Shown here: one piece after another, positions 7,497-14,081 of the stretch
How the letters are laid out: each line of letters starts with the position of its first letter
How positions within the stretch are numbered: the first letter of the stretch is position 1
NCBI GenBank assembly: GCA_028869395.1
Contig: JAGWSE010000393.1
Location: forward strand, 1-14,081
Direction: 5' to 3'
From: Alphaproteobacteria bacterium
Lineage (GTDB): Bacteria > Pseudomonadota > Alphaproteobacteria > Caulobacterales > Caulobacteraceae
Length of the DNA: 14,081 nt
Made by a program: the position numbers and the translations under genes
Notes under the pieces: generated by a model
What the model saw: only the letters and a program-made list of their open reading frames with translations
Databases searched by the model: none
Told to the model about the DNA's origin: nothing

Positions 7497-8045
7497 TCAC
7501 CGCTCCACCATGTCCGCCAGCGCCACCCGCAGGGCGCGCCGCCCGCGCCCGAGCAGGCTTTCGAGCGCCTCCACGCTCACTCCCATCACGGCCGCCGCCT
7601 CGATATTGCCGAGCTCCTGGTAATGGCAAAGCACGATGGCCTCGCGCTGCCGGTCTGGCAGCCGGGCAAGCGCCTGCGAGACCCGCACTGCAACATCCTG
7701 CGCCTGGAGGCCGCGGTCCGGGCCGGGGCCGGAATCGATCTGCTCGGGCGGGTCCTCCGTCACGATCTCTCGCCGGCGTCGCAGCCGGTCGTAGCAGAGG
7801 TTGAGAGCCACCCGATGCAGCCAGGTGTCGAACTTCGCCCGCCCGGGCTGCCAGCGCGGCGCCTGCTTCCAGATGCGCAAGAAGGCCTCCTGGGCGACAT
7901 CTTCGGCCTCGGCCGCCTCGCCGAGCATCCGCTGCGCGAGCGACATCAGCCGTGGCAGCTTCCGCCCAACCATGGCGCGCACGGCCGCCGGGTCGCCCTC
8001 GGCCACCCGCGCCAGCAGCTCCTCGTCCGGATCGGCCTCGCCCAA
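7497..8045 (-). CDS. ECF-type RNA polymerase sigma factor
   Basis: A 182-aa group 4 sigma factor that directs RNA polymerase to a small regulon. Region 2 is about residues 25-92, with EAEDVAQEAFLRIWK (46-60) and FDTWLHRVALNLCYDRLRRRR (72-92), covering core binding and -10 recognition. Region 4 is about 118-172, with LARLPDRQREAIVLCHYQEL and the helix-turn-helix IEAAAVMGVSVEALESLLGRGRRAL for -35 recognition. No region 1 or 3 and no long C-terminal extension. I chose the TTG at 8045 because GCGAGG lies 6 nt upstream and the resulting length fits the family. The frame stays open to an ATG at 8306, but that start would overlap the end of glnE and add 87 arginine-rich residues unlike sigma factors. 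The anti-sigma-like gene follows after 1 nt. I found no obvious GGAAC-type autoregulatory promoter upstream. Confidence 0.9.
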   Translation of the reverse strand: MGEADPDEELLARVAEGDPAAVRAMVGRKLPRLMSLAQRMLGEAAEAEDVAQEAFLRIWKQAPRWQPGRAKFDTWLHRVALNLCYDRLRRRREIVTEDPPEQIDSGPGPDRGLQAQDVAVRVSQALARLPDRQREAIVLCHYQELGNIEAAAVMGVSVEALESLLGRGRRALRVALADMVER

Positions 8046-8051
8046 CCCTGA

Positions 8052-8055
8052 CCTC
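8052..8055 (-). promoter_or_regulatory. Ribosome binding site fixing the TTG start of the ECF sigma gene
   Basis: On the minus strand GAGG, within GGGGCGAGGTCAGGG, lies 6 nt before TTG at 8045. No ATG or GTG at a comparable position has such a site, so this decides the start. Confidence 0.6.
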
Positions 8056-8086
8056 GCCCCTGCCCAGGGCGCCCTTTGCCGGCTCG

Positions 8087-8212
8087 CTACCGCGGACCAC
8101 GCGCCCTCGGCCGCATCATGGTGAGAGCGAGGCCCGCGCGCCACCCGTACGTGACGGCGGAGGCGCGGCGCGACGGCGTCGGGGCGGCGACGAGGAAATA
8201 GGTTTGCATCAT
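8087..8212 (-). CDS. Possible small protein gene between glnE and the ECF sigma gene
   Basis: A 41-codon frame starting ATGATG and ending TAG. It encodes a peptide beginning MMQTYFLVAAPTPSRR and rich in arginine, alanine and proline. I do not recognise it. In its favour: 36 of its 41 sense codons end in G or C, as in the neighbouring genes, while the overlapping upstream extension of the sigma frame has more A/T-ending codons there. It fits neatly in the 238-nt gap, ending 41 nt before the sigma start. Against it: the Shine-Dalgarno is weak (GGGAT 5 nt upstream), it is short, and GC-rich DNA often gives such frames by chance. It could also be a transcribed leader. Confidence 0.25.
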   Translation of the reverse strand: MMQTYFLVAAPTPSRRASAVTYGWRAGLALTMMRPRARGPR

Positions 8213-8283
8213 CAAGATCCCAGGGTGCGCCTCTGTCTCTCGCCGTCCGCGAAATTGAACGGGCGAGCGGCCGGCTTCCGTCG

Positions 8284-11169
8284 CTACGCGTGAACGACGG
8301 CCTCATAGGCGCCCCGTGCGGCCTTGCGCACGGCTTGCAGCCTTCGCTTCAAGGCGGCGAAGTCGCGGACCTCTCCCGCCCGCGCGAGGAGTTTCCGGAA
8401 GGCCGCAGGCTCCTCGGCCGGATCACCGCCATCTTCGAGCGCCACCTTCAGAAGCTGCATGAGATCCTGCTGCAGTCGCCACGCCGTCTCGAGCGCTGCG
8501 AGCGGTTCGGCCGGCGCGAGTCCCTGCTCGCGGAAAGCGGCGAGCGCCCTGGCCGTATTCGGATGCAACGGCCCGCCAGCACCGGCGTGCGCCAGCTGCA
8601 GAAACTGGGCGGCGAACTCGATGTCGACCAGCCCGCCCTCGCACAGCTTGAGGTCCCATTCGCCCTTCGGCGGCCGCTCCCGCTCGAGGAGCTGGCGCAT
8701 CTCGCGCACCTCCGACGCGGCGCCGGCGCGCTCGCGCGGACGCCGCAGCGCCTTTTCGACCGCCGCCGAGGCCGAGGCGGCGAAGGCCTCGGAGGTCGCC
8801 CACACGACACGGCCGCGGGTGAGGGCCAGAAGTTCCCAGGTCTCGGCCTCGCGGGCGTAGTAGTCCTCGAACGCCGCGAAGCTCACGGCCACCGGCCCCT
8901 TGGTGCCGGATGGCCGAAGCTGCATGTCGACCTCGTAGAGACCGCCTTCGGCGGTCTGGCTCGCCAGGGCTGCGATCAGCCGCTGAGTGAAGCGGCCGTA
9001 GAAGGTGGCCGCATCCCAGCCCTTGACCTCCGAAGCGGAGGCGGGGGCCGCCCCGCGATAGAGCGTCATCAGGTCCAGGTCCGAACCGGCGCTCATCTCG
9101 CGCGAGCCGCACTTTCCGAGCGCCACCACCGCCACGTCGCCGGGGAATGCCCCGCCCAGGCGTTCGGTCTCGTTCAGGGCCGCCGGCGCGAGCGCCTCGA
9201 TGCACACGTCCGCGAGATCGGCGAAGGCTTGGCCGGCGCGTTCGGCGGAGGCCGCGCCGCTCATCACCTGCACGCCCACGCGGAAGGCCTGTTCGCGGTG
9301 AACGCGCCGGACCACGTCCATCGCCGCCTCGAAACCGTCGGCGCGCGCCAGAGCGGTCATCATCACCGAACGATCCTCGGCGATGTCGATCGGCTCGAAG
9401 AAGGCGGGATCGAGCATGGCGTCGATCGCCGCCGGGCGGCGCGCCAGCGTCGCCGCAAGTCGGGGGGCGAAGGCCATGACCTCGACGATGAGTTCGAACA
9501 GCTTCGGCTGCGCCAGGAACAGCGACTGCAACTGAACGCCCGTCGACAGGCTCGAGAAGAAGTCGCAGAAGCGGTTGAACGCCGCCTCCGGCGCGCCGGT
9601 CGCATGCGCCGCGTCGAGGAGCTTCGGAGCGAGACGGGTGAACAGCTCGCGGCCGCGCTCCGTGCGCGTGGCCGGAATGTGGCCGTGATGCCAGCTACGG
9701 ATCGTCTGGGAGACGCGCGCGGGATTCGAGAATCCCATCCGCGCGAGGGTGGCGAGCGTCTCCGGATCGTCATCCACGCCGGTGAAGACGAGGCTCCCGA
9801 ACCGCGACGACAGCGGCTCCTCCTCGGGAAAGAGCTCGGCGTAGCGGGCGTTGACCGACTTCAGCAGGCGTGTGACGGCCGCATCGAAAGCCCGAAGCCG
9901 GTCATAGCCTGCGAGAGCCGCCACCTTTCGCCGCTCGGTGTCGGACTCGGGCAGCTTGTGGGTCTGCTCGTCCGCCAGCATCTGCACGCGGTGCTCCAGC
10001 GCGCGGAGCGTCCGGTAGGCTTCGGTGAGCTCGCCCGCGGTCGCGGGCGCCACGTGTCCGCTTCGCGCCAGTGCGGCGAGCGCGTCGAGCGTTCGCGCGC
10101 TGCGCAGCTCCGGATGGCGCCCTCCCAGGATCAATTGCTGGGTCTGGACGTAAAACTCGATTTCCCGGATGCCGCCCCGGCCGAGCTTCAGGTCGACGCC
10201 CTTGGCGGAGACCCGCTCGTCCACCTTGTGCGCATGGATCTGGCGCTTGATCGAATGGATGTCGGCGATCGCGGCGAAGTCCAGGTTCCGGCGCCAGACG
10301 AAGGCGGAAAGCTCGTCCAGGAACGCCCGCGCCGCCATCATGTCGCCGGCGCAAGGCCGCGCCTTGATGAACGCCGCCCGCTCCCAATTCTGGCCAACCG
10401 TCTCATAGTACTCGAGGGCGGCCGGAATCGGCGCCGCGGGCGGGGTCGACGCCGGATCGGGCCTGAGCCTCAGGTCGATGCGGAAAACGTAGCCATCGCC
10501 GGTGCGGGCCTGCATCAGATCGGCCACACGGTGGGTCAACCTCACCGCGAACGCCTGGGTCTCCACGCCTTCGGCCAGCGCCAGCTTTTCAGGGTCGTAG
10601 AAGACTGAAACGTCGATGTCTGACGAATAGTTGAGTTCGAAGGCGCCCTGCTTGCCCATGGCGATGCAGAACCAGCCCGGCACGGGGCCTTCGTCGCCCC
10701 CGCCGAGACGCGCAAGCCGTCCCGCCTCCCACTCCGCCCGCGCCGCGACGGCCAGGGCCGCGGCCACCGCCGTGTCAGCGAACCGGGTGAGCGCACCGGT
10801 CACCGCGTCCAGGTCCCACACTCCGCCGAGGTCGGCGAGCGCCGTCATCAGGTGGAGCTCGGTTTTCAGGCGCCGCAGCTCGACTTTGGCTGTCTCGACC
10901 TCGAGCTCGGCCGCCGCCGCCGTGCGGCTGAGGATCGCTGTTAGCCGCTCAGCGGGATCCGACGCCAGAATGTCGGCGAGCCGCTCGGGCGCCTGCCGCG
11001 CCAGGCTCGCCAGGTAAGGGGAGGCGCCGAACACCGGCTCCAGCGCCGGCCAGGCCTGCTCCACGACCGGCGCCCAGGATGTTCCGGCGATGATCTCCTG
11101 CGCGCGGGCGGCGGCTTTCAGATCTATCACCGGACCGCAGGGTCGGATGTGGGCGCCGAGGGCGGACAT
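8284..11169 (-). CDS. glnE: Bifunctional glutamine synthetase adenylyltransferase/adenylyl-removing enzyme
   Basis: Adds AMP to, or removes it from, a tyrosine of glutamine synthetase, setting its activity according to nitrogen status signalled by PII (GlnB) and glutamine. The protein is 961 aa; E. coli GlnE is 946. It has two nucleotidyltransferase domains. The N-terminal, deadenylylating one carries MGKQGAFELNYSSDIDVSVF at 171-190 with metal-binding D184 and D186. The C-terminal, adenylylating one carries LGKCGSREMSAGSDLDLM with D697 and D699. Between them is a helical region with LGRGGIREIEFYVQTQQLIL and FFSSLSTGVQLQSLF. Both active sites look intact, so both activities are expected. The ATG at 11169 has AAGGA about 5 nt upstream. 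It follows the sensor kinase by 38 nt on the same strand and is probably the last gene of the degP-led unit. A partner gene, glnD or glnB, is not in the window. Confidence 0.97.
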   Translation of the reverse strand: MSALGAHIRPCGPVIDLKAAARAQEIIAGTSWAPVVEQAWPALEPVFGASPYLASLARQAPERLADILASDPAERLTAILSRTAAAAELEVETAKVELRRLKTELHLMTALADLGGVWDLDAVTGALTRFADTAVAAALAVAARAEWEAGRLARLGGGDEGPVPGWFCIAMGKQGAFELNYSSDIDVSVFYDPEKLALAEGVETQAFAVRLTHRVADLMQARTGDGYVFRIDLRLRPDPASTPPAAPIPAALEYYETVGQNWERAAFIKARPCAGDMMAARAFLDELSAFVWRRNLDFAAIADIHSIKRQIHAHKVDERVSAKGVDLKLGRGGIREIEFYVQTQQLILGGRHPELRSARTLDALAALARSGHVAPATAGELTEAYRTLRALEHRVQMLADEQTHKLPESDTERRKVAALAGYDRLRAFDAAVTRLLKSVNARYAELFPEEEPLSSRFGSLVFTGVDDDPETLATLARMGFSNPARVSQTIRSWHHGHIPATRTERGRELFTRLAPKLLDAAHATGAPEAAFNRFCDFFSSLSTGVQLQSLFLAQPKLFELIVEVMAFAPRLAATLARRPAAIDAMLDPAFFEPIDIAEDRSVMMTALARADGFEAAMDVVRRVHREQAFRVGVQVMSGAASAERAGQAFADLADVCIEALAPAALNETERLGGAFPGDVAVVALGKCGSREMSAGSDLDLMTLYRGAAPASASEVKGWDAATFYGRFTQRLIAALASQTAEGGLYEVDMQLRPSGTKGPVAVSFAAFEDYYAREAETWELLALTRGRVVWATSEAFAASASAAVEKALRRPRERAGAASEVREMRQLLERERPPKGEWDLKLCEGGLVDIEFAAQFLQLAHAGAGGPLHPNTARALAAFREQGLAPAEPLAALETAWRLQQDLMQLLKVALEDGGDPAEEPAAFRKLLARAGEVRDFAALKRRLQAVRKAARGAYEAVVHA

Positions 11170-11207
11170 GGGCGTTCCTTGCCAGCGGACGCTTGCGACC
11201 GCCAGTG

Positions 11208-12611
11208 CTAGGCCGCGCGCGGAAGGATCAGCGCGACCCGAAGGCCCGGCCCGCTGTCGCCCACCTTGCCCGGCCCTTCGTCGAGCTCCAGTCGGCCGCC
11301 GTGCGCCTCCGCCACCGCGGCGACCAGGGAAAGGCCGAGCCCCGCGCCCGGCTGGTTGCGGCTGTTCTCGAGCCGGACGAACCGCTCCACGACGCGCGCA
11401 CGATCGGTCTCCGGGACGCCGGGGCCGGTATCGGTGACGGAGAACTCCACCTCACCCGAGGAGCGGCGGCGGACGCGAAGCATGATCGCACCGCCCGCCG
11501 GCGTGTACTTGACCGCGTTGTCCAGCAGGTTGGCGATGGCCTGGGCCAGAAATTCGCGGTTGCCGCGAACCTGCAGGCCTTGGGCGACTTCGGCGGCGAA
11601 GTCGACGCCCTTGTCTTCACAGAGCGGCTCGTACAGCTCCGAAATGTCGGCGGCCAACTCCCCGGGATCGAACAGCACAGGGTCCGGCGCCGACCCTGCG
11701 GCTTGCAGGCGGGCGATGGCCAGCACCGCATTGAAGGTCTTGAGCACACCGTCGGTGTCCTCAAGCGCCTGGGCGAGGGCGCGGTCCGCGTCGCCCTTGC
11801 CGGCCTCCACGTCGATGTAGGCGGCCTCGAGGCGCGCCCTCAGGCGGGTCAGAGGCGAGCGCAGGTCGTGCGCGATGGCGTCGCCGGCATGCTTATGGCC
11901 CGCCATCGATCGCTCGAGGCGATCCAGCATCTCATTGAGACCCTGCGCCAGCTCGTCAAGCTCGTCGCCCGTTCCGCGCACCTCTGCCCTGGCGCCGAGG
12001 TCGCCCTTGTTCACCGCCTCCAGCACGCCCGCGAGTCCCGCCATGCTTCGGCTGACGTTGCGGCTGACCAGTACGCCGGCTGAGAGGCCCAGGATGATGA
12101 CAAGGGCCCCTGCGCCGAACAGCGCGCGGTCCACCTTGTCGATGTAGGCTTCGTCCTCGCCTACGTCAGCGCCGACGAACAGGATCTCGCCGCCGCTCAA
12201 CCGCTCCTGGAGACCGCGCGCGGGGTGCTTGAGCGTTCGTCCGCGGGCGTCCTGGTCGGTCACCTCGAAGGTGGTCCAGGTCGGCTGGCCATTGAACTTG
12301 TCCACGGGCGAGGCCGCGATGGAGCCGGAGACGCGCTTTCCGTCCTTCCCGATCAGCAGGTAGAGGAACGGCTGCTCGCTGGCGGCCCGCTCGATCAGCG
12401 ACTGGTTTACGGCGTCAAGACCCGCGCGATCGTACGCCGCCGTCAGCGAGCGCATCTCGCGCACGATCTCCTGGTCGGTACGCCGGGTCGCCTCGCCCGC
12501 CGTCGCCACGTAGATATACGCCAGCAGCGCGCTGGCGGCCGCCAGGAACAGCGTCAGGATCAGCAGCGTCAGCCGAAACGGCGTGGTCCGGAAGATGCGC
12601 GGCAGGCGCAT
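11208..12611 (-). CDS. Two-component sensor histidine kinase with HAMP domain
   Basis: A 467-aa inner-membrane kinase. Membrane segments lie at about 13-35 and 163-183, enclosing a periplasmic sensor region of about 125 residues with no recognisable named fold. A HAMP linker follows (about 184-240, including GTGDELDELAQGLNEML). The phosphoacceptor motif is IAHDLRSPLTRLRARLE with H248. The ATPase domain has NLLDNAVKYTPAGG (N box), DTGPGV and GAGLGLSLV. The ATG at 12611 lies 18 nt after the stop of an OmpR-type response regulator gene, so this is its cognate pair. The Shine-Dalgarno is weak (GGACGG), suggesting translation partly coupled to the upstream gene. Being downstream of degP, the pair may monitor envelope protein folding, as CpxA/CpxR do in enterics; that is inference and the signal is unknown. 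Confidence 0.93.
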   Translation of the reverse strand: MRLPRIFRTTPFRLTLLILTLFLAAASALLAYIYVATAGEATRRTDQEIVREMRSLTAAYDRAGLDAVNQSLIERAASEQPFLYLLIGKDGKRVSGSIAASPVDKFNGQPTWTTFEVTDQDARGRTLKHPARGLQERLSGGEILFVGADVGEDEAYIDKVDRALFGAGALVIILGLSAGVLVSRNVSRSMAGLAGVLEAVNKGDLGARAEVRGTGDELDELAQGLNEMLDRLERSMAGHKHAGDAIAHDLRSPLTRLRARLEAAYIDVEAGKGDADRALAQALEDTDGVLKTFNAVLAIARLQAAGSAPDPVLFDPGELAADISELYEPLCEDKGVDFAAEVAQGLQVRGNREFLAQAIANLLDNAVKYTPAGGAIMLRVRRRSSGEVEFSVTDTGPGVPETDRARVVERFVRLENSRNQPGAGLGLSLVAAVAEAHGGRLELDEGPGKVGDSGPGLRVALILPRAA

Positions 12612-12629
12612 GCGGTCAGCCGTCCGCGC

Positions 12630-13301
12630 TTATGCGTCCAGCCGGTAGCCGGCCCCGCGGACGGTCTGCAGCATTGGCCGATCGAAGCCCTTGTCGATCT
12701 TCGACCGGAGCCGCGAGATGTGCACGTCGATCACGTTGGTCTGCGGGTCGAAGTGGTACTCCCACACCTTTTCGAGCAGCATGGTCCGCGTTACCGACTG
12801 GCCGGCGTGGCGCATCATGAATTCCAGCAGCTGGAATTCGCGTGGCTGCAGGTCGATCTCCTTGCCGGCGCGGTGCACGGTGCGGCCGATCAGGTCCATT
12901 TCCAGATCGCCGACCTTCAGCACGGTGGCCACTGAGCCGGTCTCGCGCCGACGGGACAGCGCCTCGACGCGCGCGATCAGTTCGGCGAAGGCGTAAGGCT
13001 TGACGAGGTAGTCGTCGGCGCCCGCCTGCAGACCAGTCACCCGATCGCCGACCTCGCCAAGGGCGGAGAGGAACAGCACGGGTGTGCCGTCGCCCTCGCG
13101 CCTCAGCGTCTCGACCAGGGTCACGCCGTCCATTTTCGGCATCATGCGGTCGACGATCATCACCTCGAAGCCGCCCTTGCGCGCTTCGACCAGCCCCGCC
13201 TCGCCGTCCGCCGCCATGACGATCTCATTGCCGGCTTCGGTCAGGCCTCGCGCCATCGCCTCGGCCGCCTCGAGGTCGTCTTCGACAATCAGGATCTTCA
13301 T
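12630..13301 (-). CDS. OmpR/PhoB-family response regulator
   Basis: A 223-aa DNA-binding regulator, partner of the downstream kinase. The receiver domain (1-120) has acidic residues D8 and D9, phosphoacceptor D51 (MIVDRMMPKMDG), S79, K101 in LVKPYAFAE and Y103, a complete and probably functional phosphorylation site. The winged-helix output domain (about 130-223) contains LQPREFQLLEFMMRHAGQ, the recognition region NVIDVHISRLRSKID, and the closing VRGAGYRL. The ATG at 13301 follows a G-rich ribosome site and lies 19 nt after the degP stop, so co-transcription with degP is likely. The target genes are not evident; no repeated operator was seen in the nearby spacers, which are too short to hold one. 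Autoregulation would act upstream of degP, outside the window. Confidence 0.95.
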   Translation of the reverse strand: MKILIVEDDLEAAEAMARGLTEAGNEIVMAADGEAGLVEARKGGFEVMIVDRMMPKMDGVTLVETLRREGDGTPVLFLSALGEVGDRVTGLQAGADDYLVKPYAFAELIARVEALSRRRETGSVATVLKVGDLEMDLIGRTVHRAGKEIDLQPREFQLLEFMMRHAGQSVTRTMLLEKVWEYHFDPQTNVIDVHISRLRSKIDKGFDRPMLQTVRGAGYRLDA

Positions 13302-13320
13302 GGCCGCCCCCCGACGCGCC

Positions 13321-14081
13321 TTACTTGCCGATCTTCAAGGGGAGGAACAGCGTGCGCCCGCCCCGATAGACGCCAACCAGAACGCTCGGACGCCCGGCCT
13401 TCTTGGCCATCGCGACCACCGCCTGCACATCGGCCGCGGAGGCTACGTTTCGGTCGCCCGCGCGCACGATCACGTCCCCGCGCCGCAGACCCTTGTCGCC
13501 CGCGTCGGAGGATTCGTCGACCGAGGTGATCACTGCGCCATGGACGCTGGGCGGGAGGCCGAGCTGGCGGCGAAGGACGTCGTCGAGCGGCGCAAGCCGC
13601 ATGCCCAGCACCTCGGGCGCGGCGGGCGCAGACGGCTTCGACGGCCCCTGCCCTTCCTCGCCGGGGCCGTTCTCTTCCGCCGAGAGCTGAGCTTCGGACG
13701 GACGCTCGCCGGCGCGGATGTCCACGGTCCGTTGGTGTCCGTCACGGATGACGTTCAGGTGCAAGATGTCGCCCGGATGCGCCTTGGCGACTTCCCGAGT
13801 GAGTTCGGACGACGTCGTCACCGGATGTCCATCGACCGCGATCACCACGTCGCCCGGCATCAGGCCCGCCTTCTGCGAAGGTCCGCCCGGGACGAGGTCG
13901 GAGACGATGGCGCCCTTCTGGTCGCCCATGCCCTGGGCCTCGGCCATCTCGGTCGTGAAGTTCTGGATGGTGGCGCCGATGTAGCCCCGCTCGATCTTGC
14001 CATGGCGGATGAGCTGGCCGGTGACCTGTTCGGCGACGTCGGCGGGAATGGCGAACCCGATGCCGACCGAGCCGCCCGTCG
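13321..14081 (-). CDS. degP: Periplasmic serine protease DegP/HtrA (N-terminal part outside window)
   Basis: The C-terminal 253 codons of a DegP-type periplasmic protease and chaperone that handles misfolded envelope proteins. The frame is open at the right edge. The first visible residues, TGGSVGIGFAIPADVAEQV, are the well-known segment just after the catalytic serine loop, so the catalytic triad itself lies outside. PDZ1 starts at RGYIGATIQNF and includes GAIVSDLVPGGPSQKAGLMPGDVVIAVDG. A linker rich in Glu, Gly and Pro (GPGEEGQGPSKPSAPAAPE) leads to PDZ2, with GAVITSVDESSDAGDKGLRRGDVIVRAG. It ends LPLKIGK with TAA at 13321. Two PDZ domains place it with DegP/DegQ/MucD rather than DegS. It is the first visible gene of the unit that continues with the response regulator, kinase and glnE. 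The signal peptide and promoter cannot be seen. Confidence 0.93.
   Translation of the reverse strand, partial: TGGSVGIGFAIPADVAEQVTGQLIRHGKIERGYIGATIQNFTTEMAEAQGMGDQKGAIVSDLVPGGPSQKAGLMPGDVVIAVDGHPVTTSSELTREVAKAHPGDILHLNVIRDGHQRTVDIRAGERPSEAQLSAEENGPGEEGQGPSKPSAPAAPEVLGMRLAPLDDVLRRQLGLPPSVHGAVITSVDESSDAGDKGLRRGDVIVRAGDRNVASAADVQAVVAMAKKAGRPSVLVGVYRGGRTLFLPLKIGK

Larger units (their letters stand above)
8046..8283. other. Intergenic region upstream of the ECF sigma gene
   Basis: The longest non-coding gap in the window (238 bp). Just after the glnE stop, on the minus strand, CTCGCC (8267-8262) can pair with GGCGAG (8244-8239) over a 17-nt loop. It has no T-run, so it is not a convincing intrinsic terminator. 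The rest contains the possible small gene and the sigma ribosome site. The promoter of the sigma unit should be here, but I cannot assign it. Confidence 0.5.

Noticed and set aside
8239..8267. Intrinsic terminator after glnE
   Set aside because: Only a 6-bp stem with a 17-nt loop and no T-run on the minus strand.
8046..8306. N-terminal extension of the sigma factor by 87 residues to an ATG at 8306
   Set aside because: It would overlap the end of glnE, is arginine-rich and unlike any sigma region, and has poorer third-position GC; the TTG at 8045 has a good ribosome site.
8290..10608. 772-codon plus-strand frame antisense to glnE
   Set aside because: Shadow of glnE, whose two nucleotidyltransferase sites are intact on the minus strand; the antisense translation has no recognisable features.
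1..14081. Mobile element, CRISPR, toxin-antitoxin or phage-defence genes
   Set aside because: No transposase, integrase, tRNA-linked repeat, direct-repeat array or defence domain was found on either strand; all well-supported genes are metabolic, proteolytic or regulatory chromosomal families with matching base composition.

Overview
The window is dense, high-GC bacterial chromosome with almost no non-coding space. The protein families, the strong preference for G or C at third codon positions and the gene order point to an alphaproteobacterium, most likely of the Caulobacteraceae (Caulobacter/Phenylobacterium type). That placement is from recalled family resemblance, not from a search. No rRNA, tRNA, CRISPR array, insertion sequence or integrase is visible. 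The content looks like ordinary core chromosome.

Left part (1-1904, minus strand): two consecutive acyl-CoA dehydrogenase genes. The upstream one is complete (371 aa). The downstream one is cut by the left edge after 242 codons. They look like the two subunits of one heteromeric enzyme. A 143-bp divergent spacer (1905-2047) separates them from pepN.

Centre-left (2048-6606, plus strand): pepN, a full-length M1 aminopeptidase N, apparently read from a leaderless promoter. It is followed by a membrane-anchored two-PAS histidine kinase that starts at TTG, behind a hairpin that buries its ribosome binding site. The kinase stop codon overlaps the stop codon of the convergent gene by 4 nt.

Centre (6603-8212, minus strand): a compact unit of an ECF sigma factor (TTG start), a single-pass membrane protein in the anti-sigma position, and a small membrane-anchored periplasmic protein of the heavy-metal-sensor/CpxP-like class. 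A possible 41-codon gene lies between glnE and the sigma gene.

Right part (8284-14081, minus strand): degP (HtrA protease, only the two PDZ domains and the end of the protease domain are inside the window), an OmpR-type response regulator, its sensor kinase, then glnE. Spacers are 19, 18 and 38 nt, so they are probably co-transcribed. This joins envelope quality control, a two-component system and the enzyme that adenylylates glutamine synthetase.

The theme of the right half is signal transduction and envelope stress. I see no clear new defence or mobile system. The best leads are the ECF/anti-sigma/periplasmic-sensor unit with its possible small gene, the RBS-sequestering hairpin before the PAS kinase, and the degP-regulator-kinase-glnE linkage.
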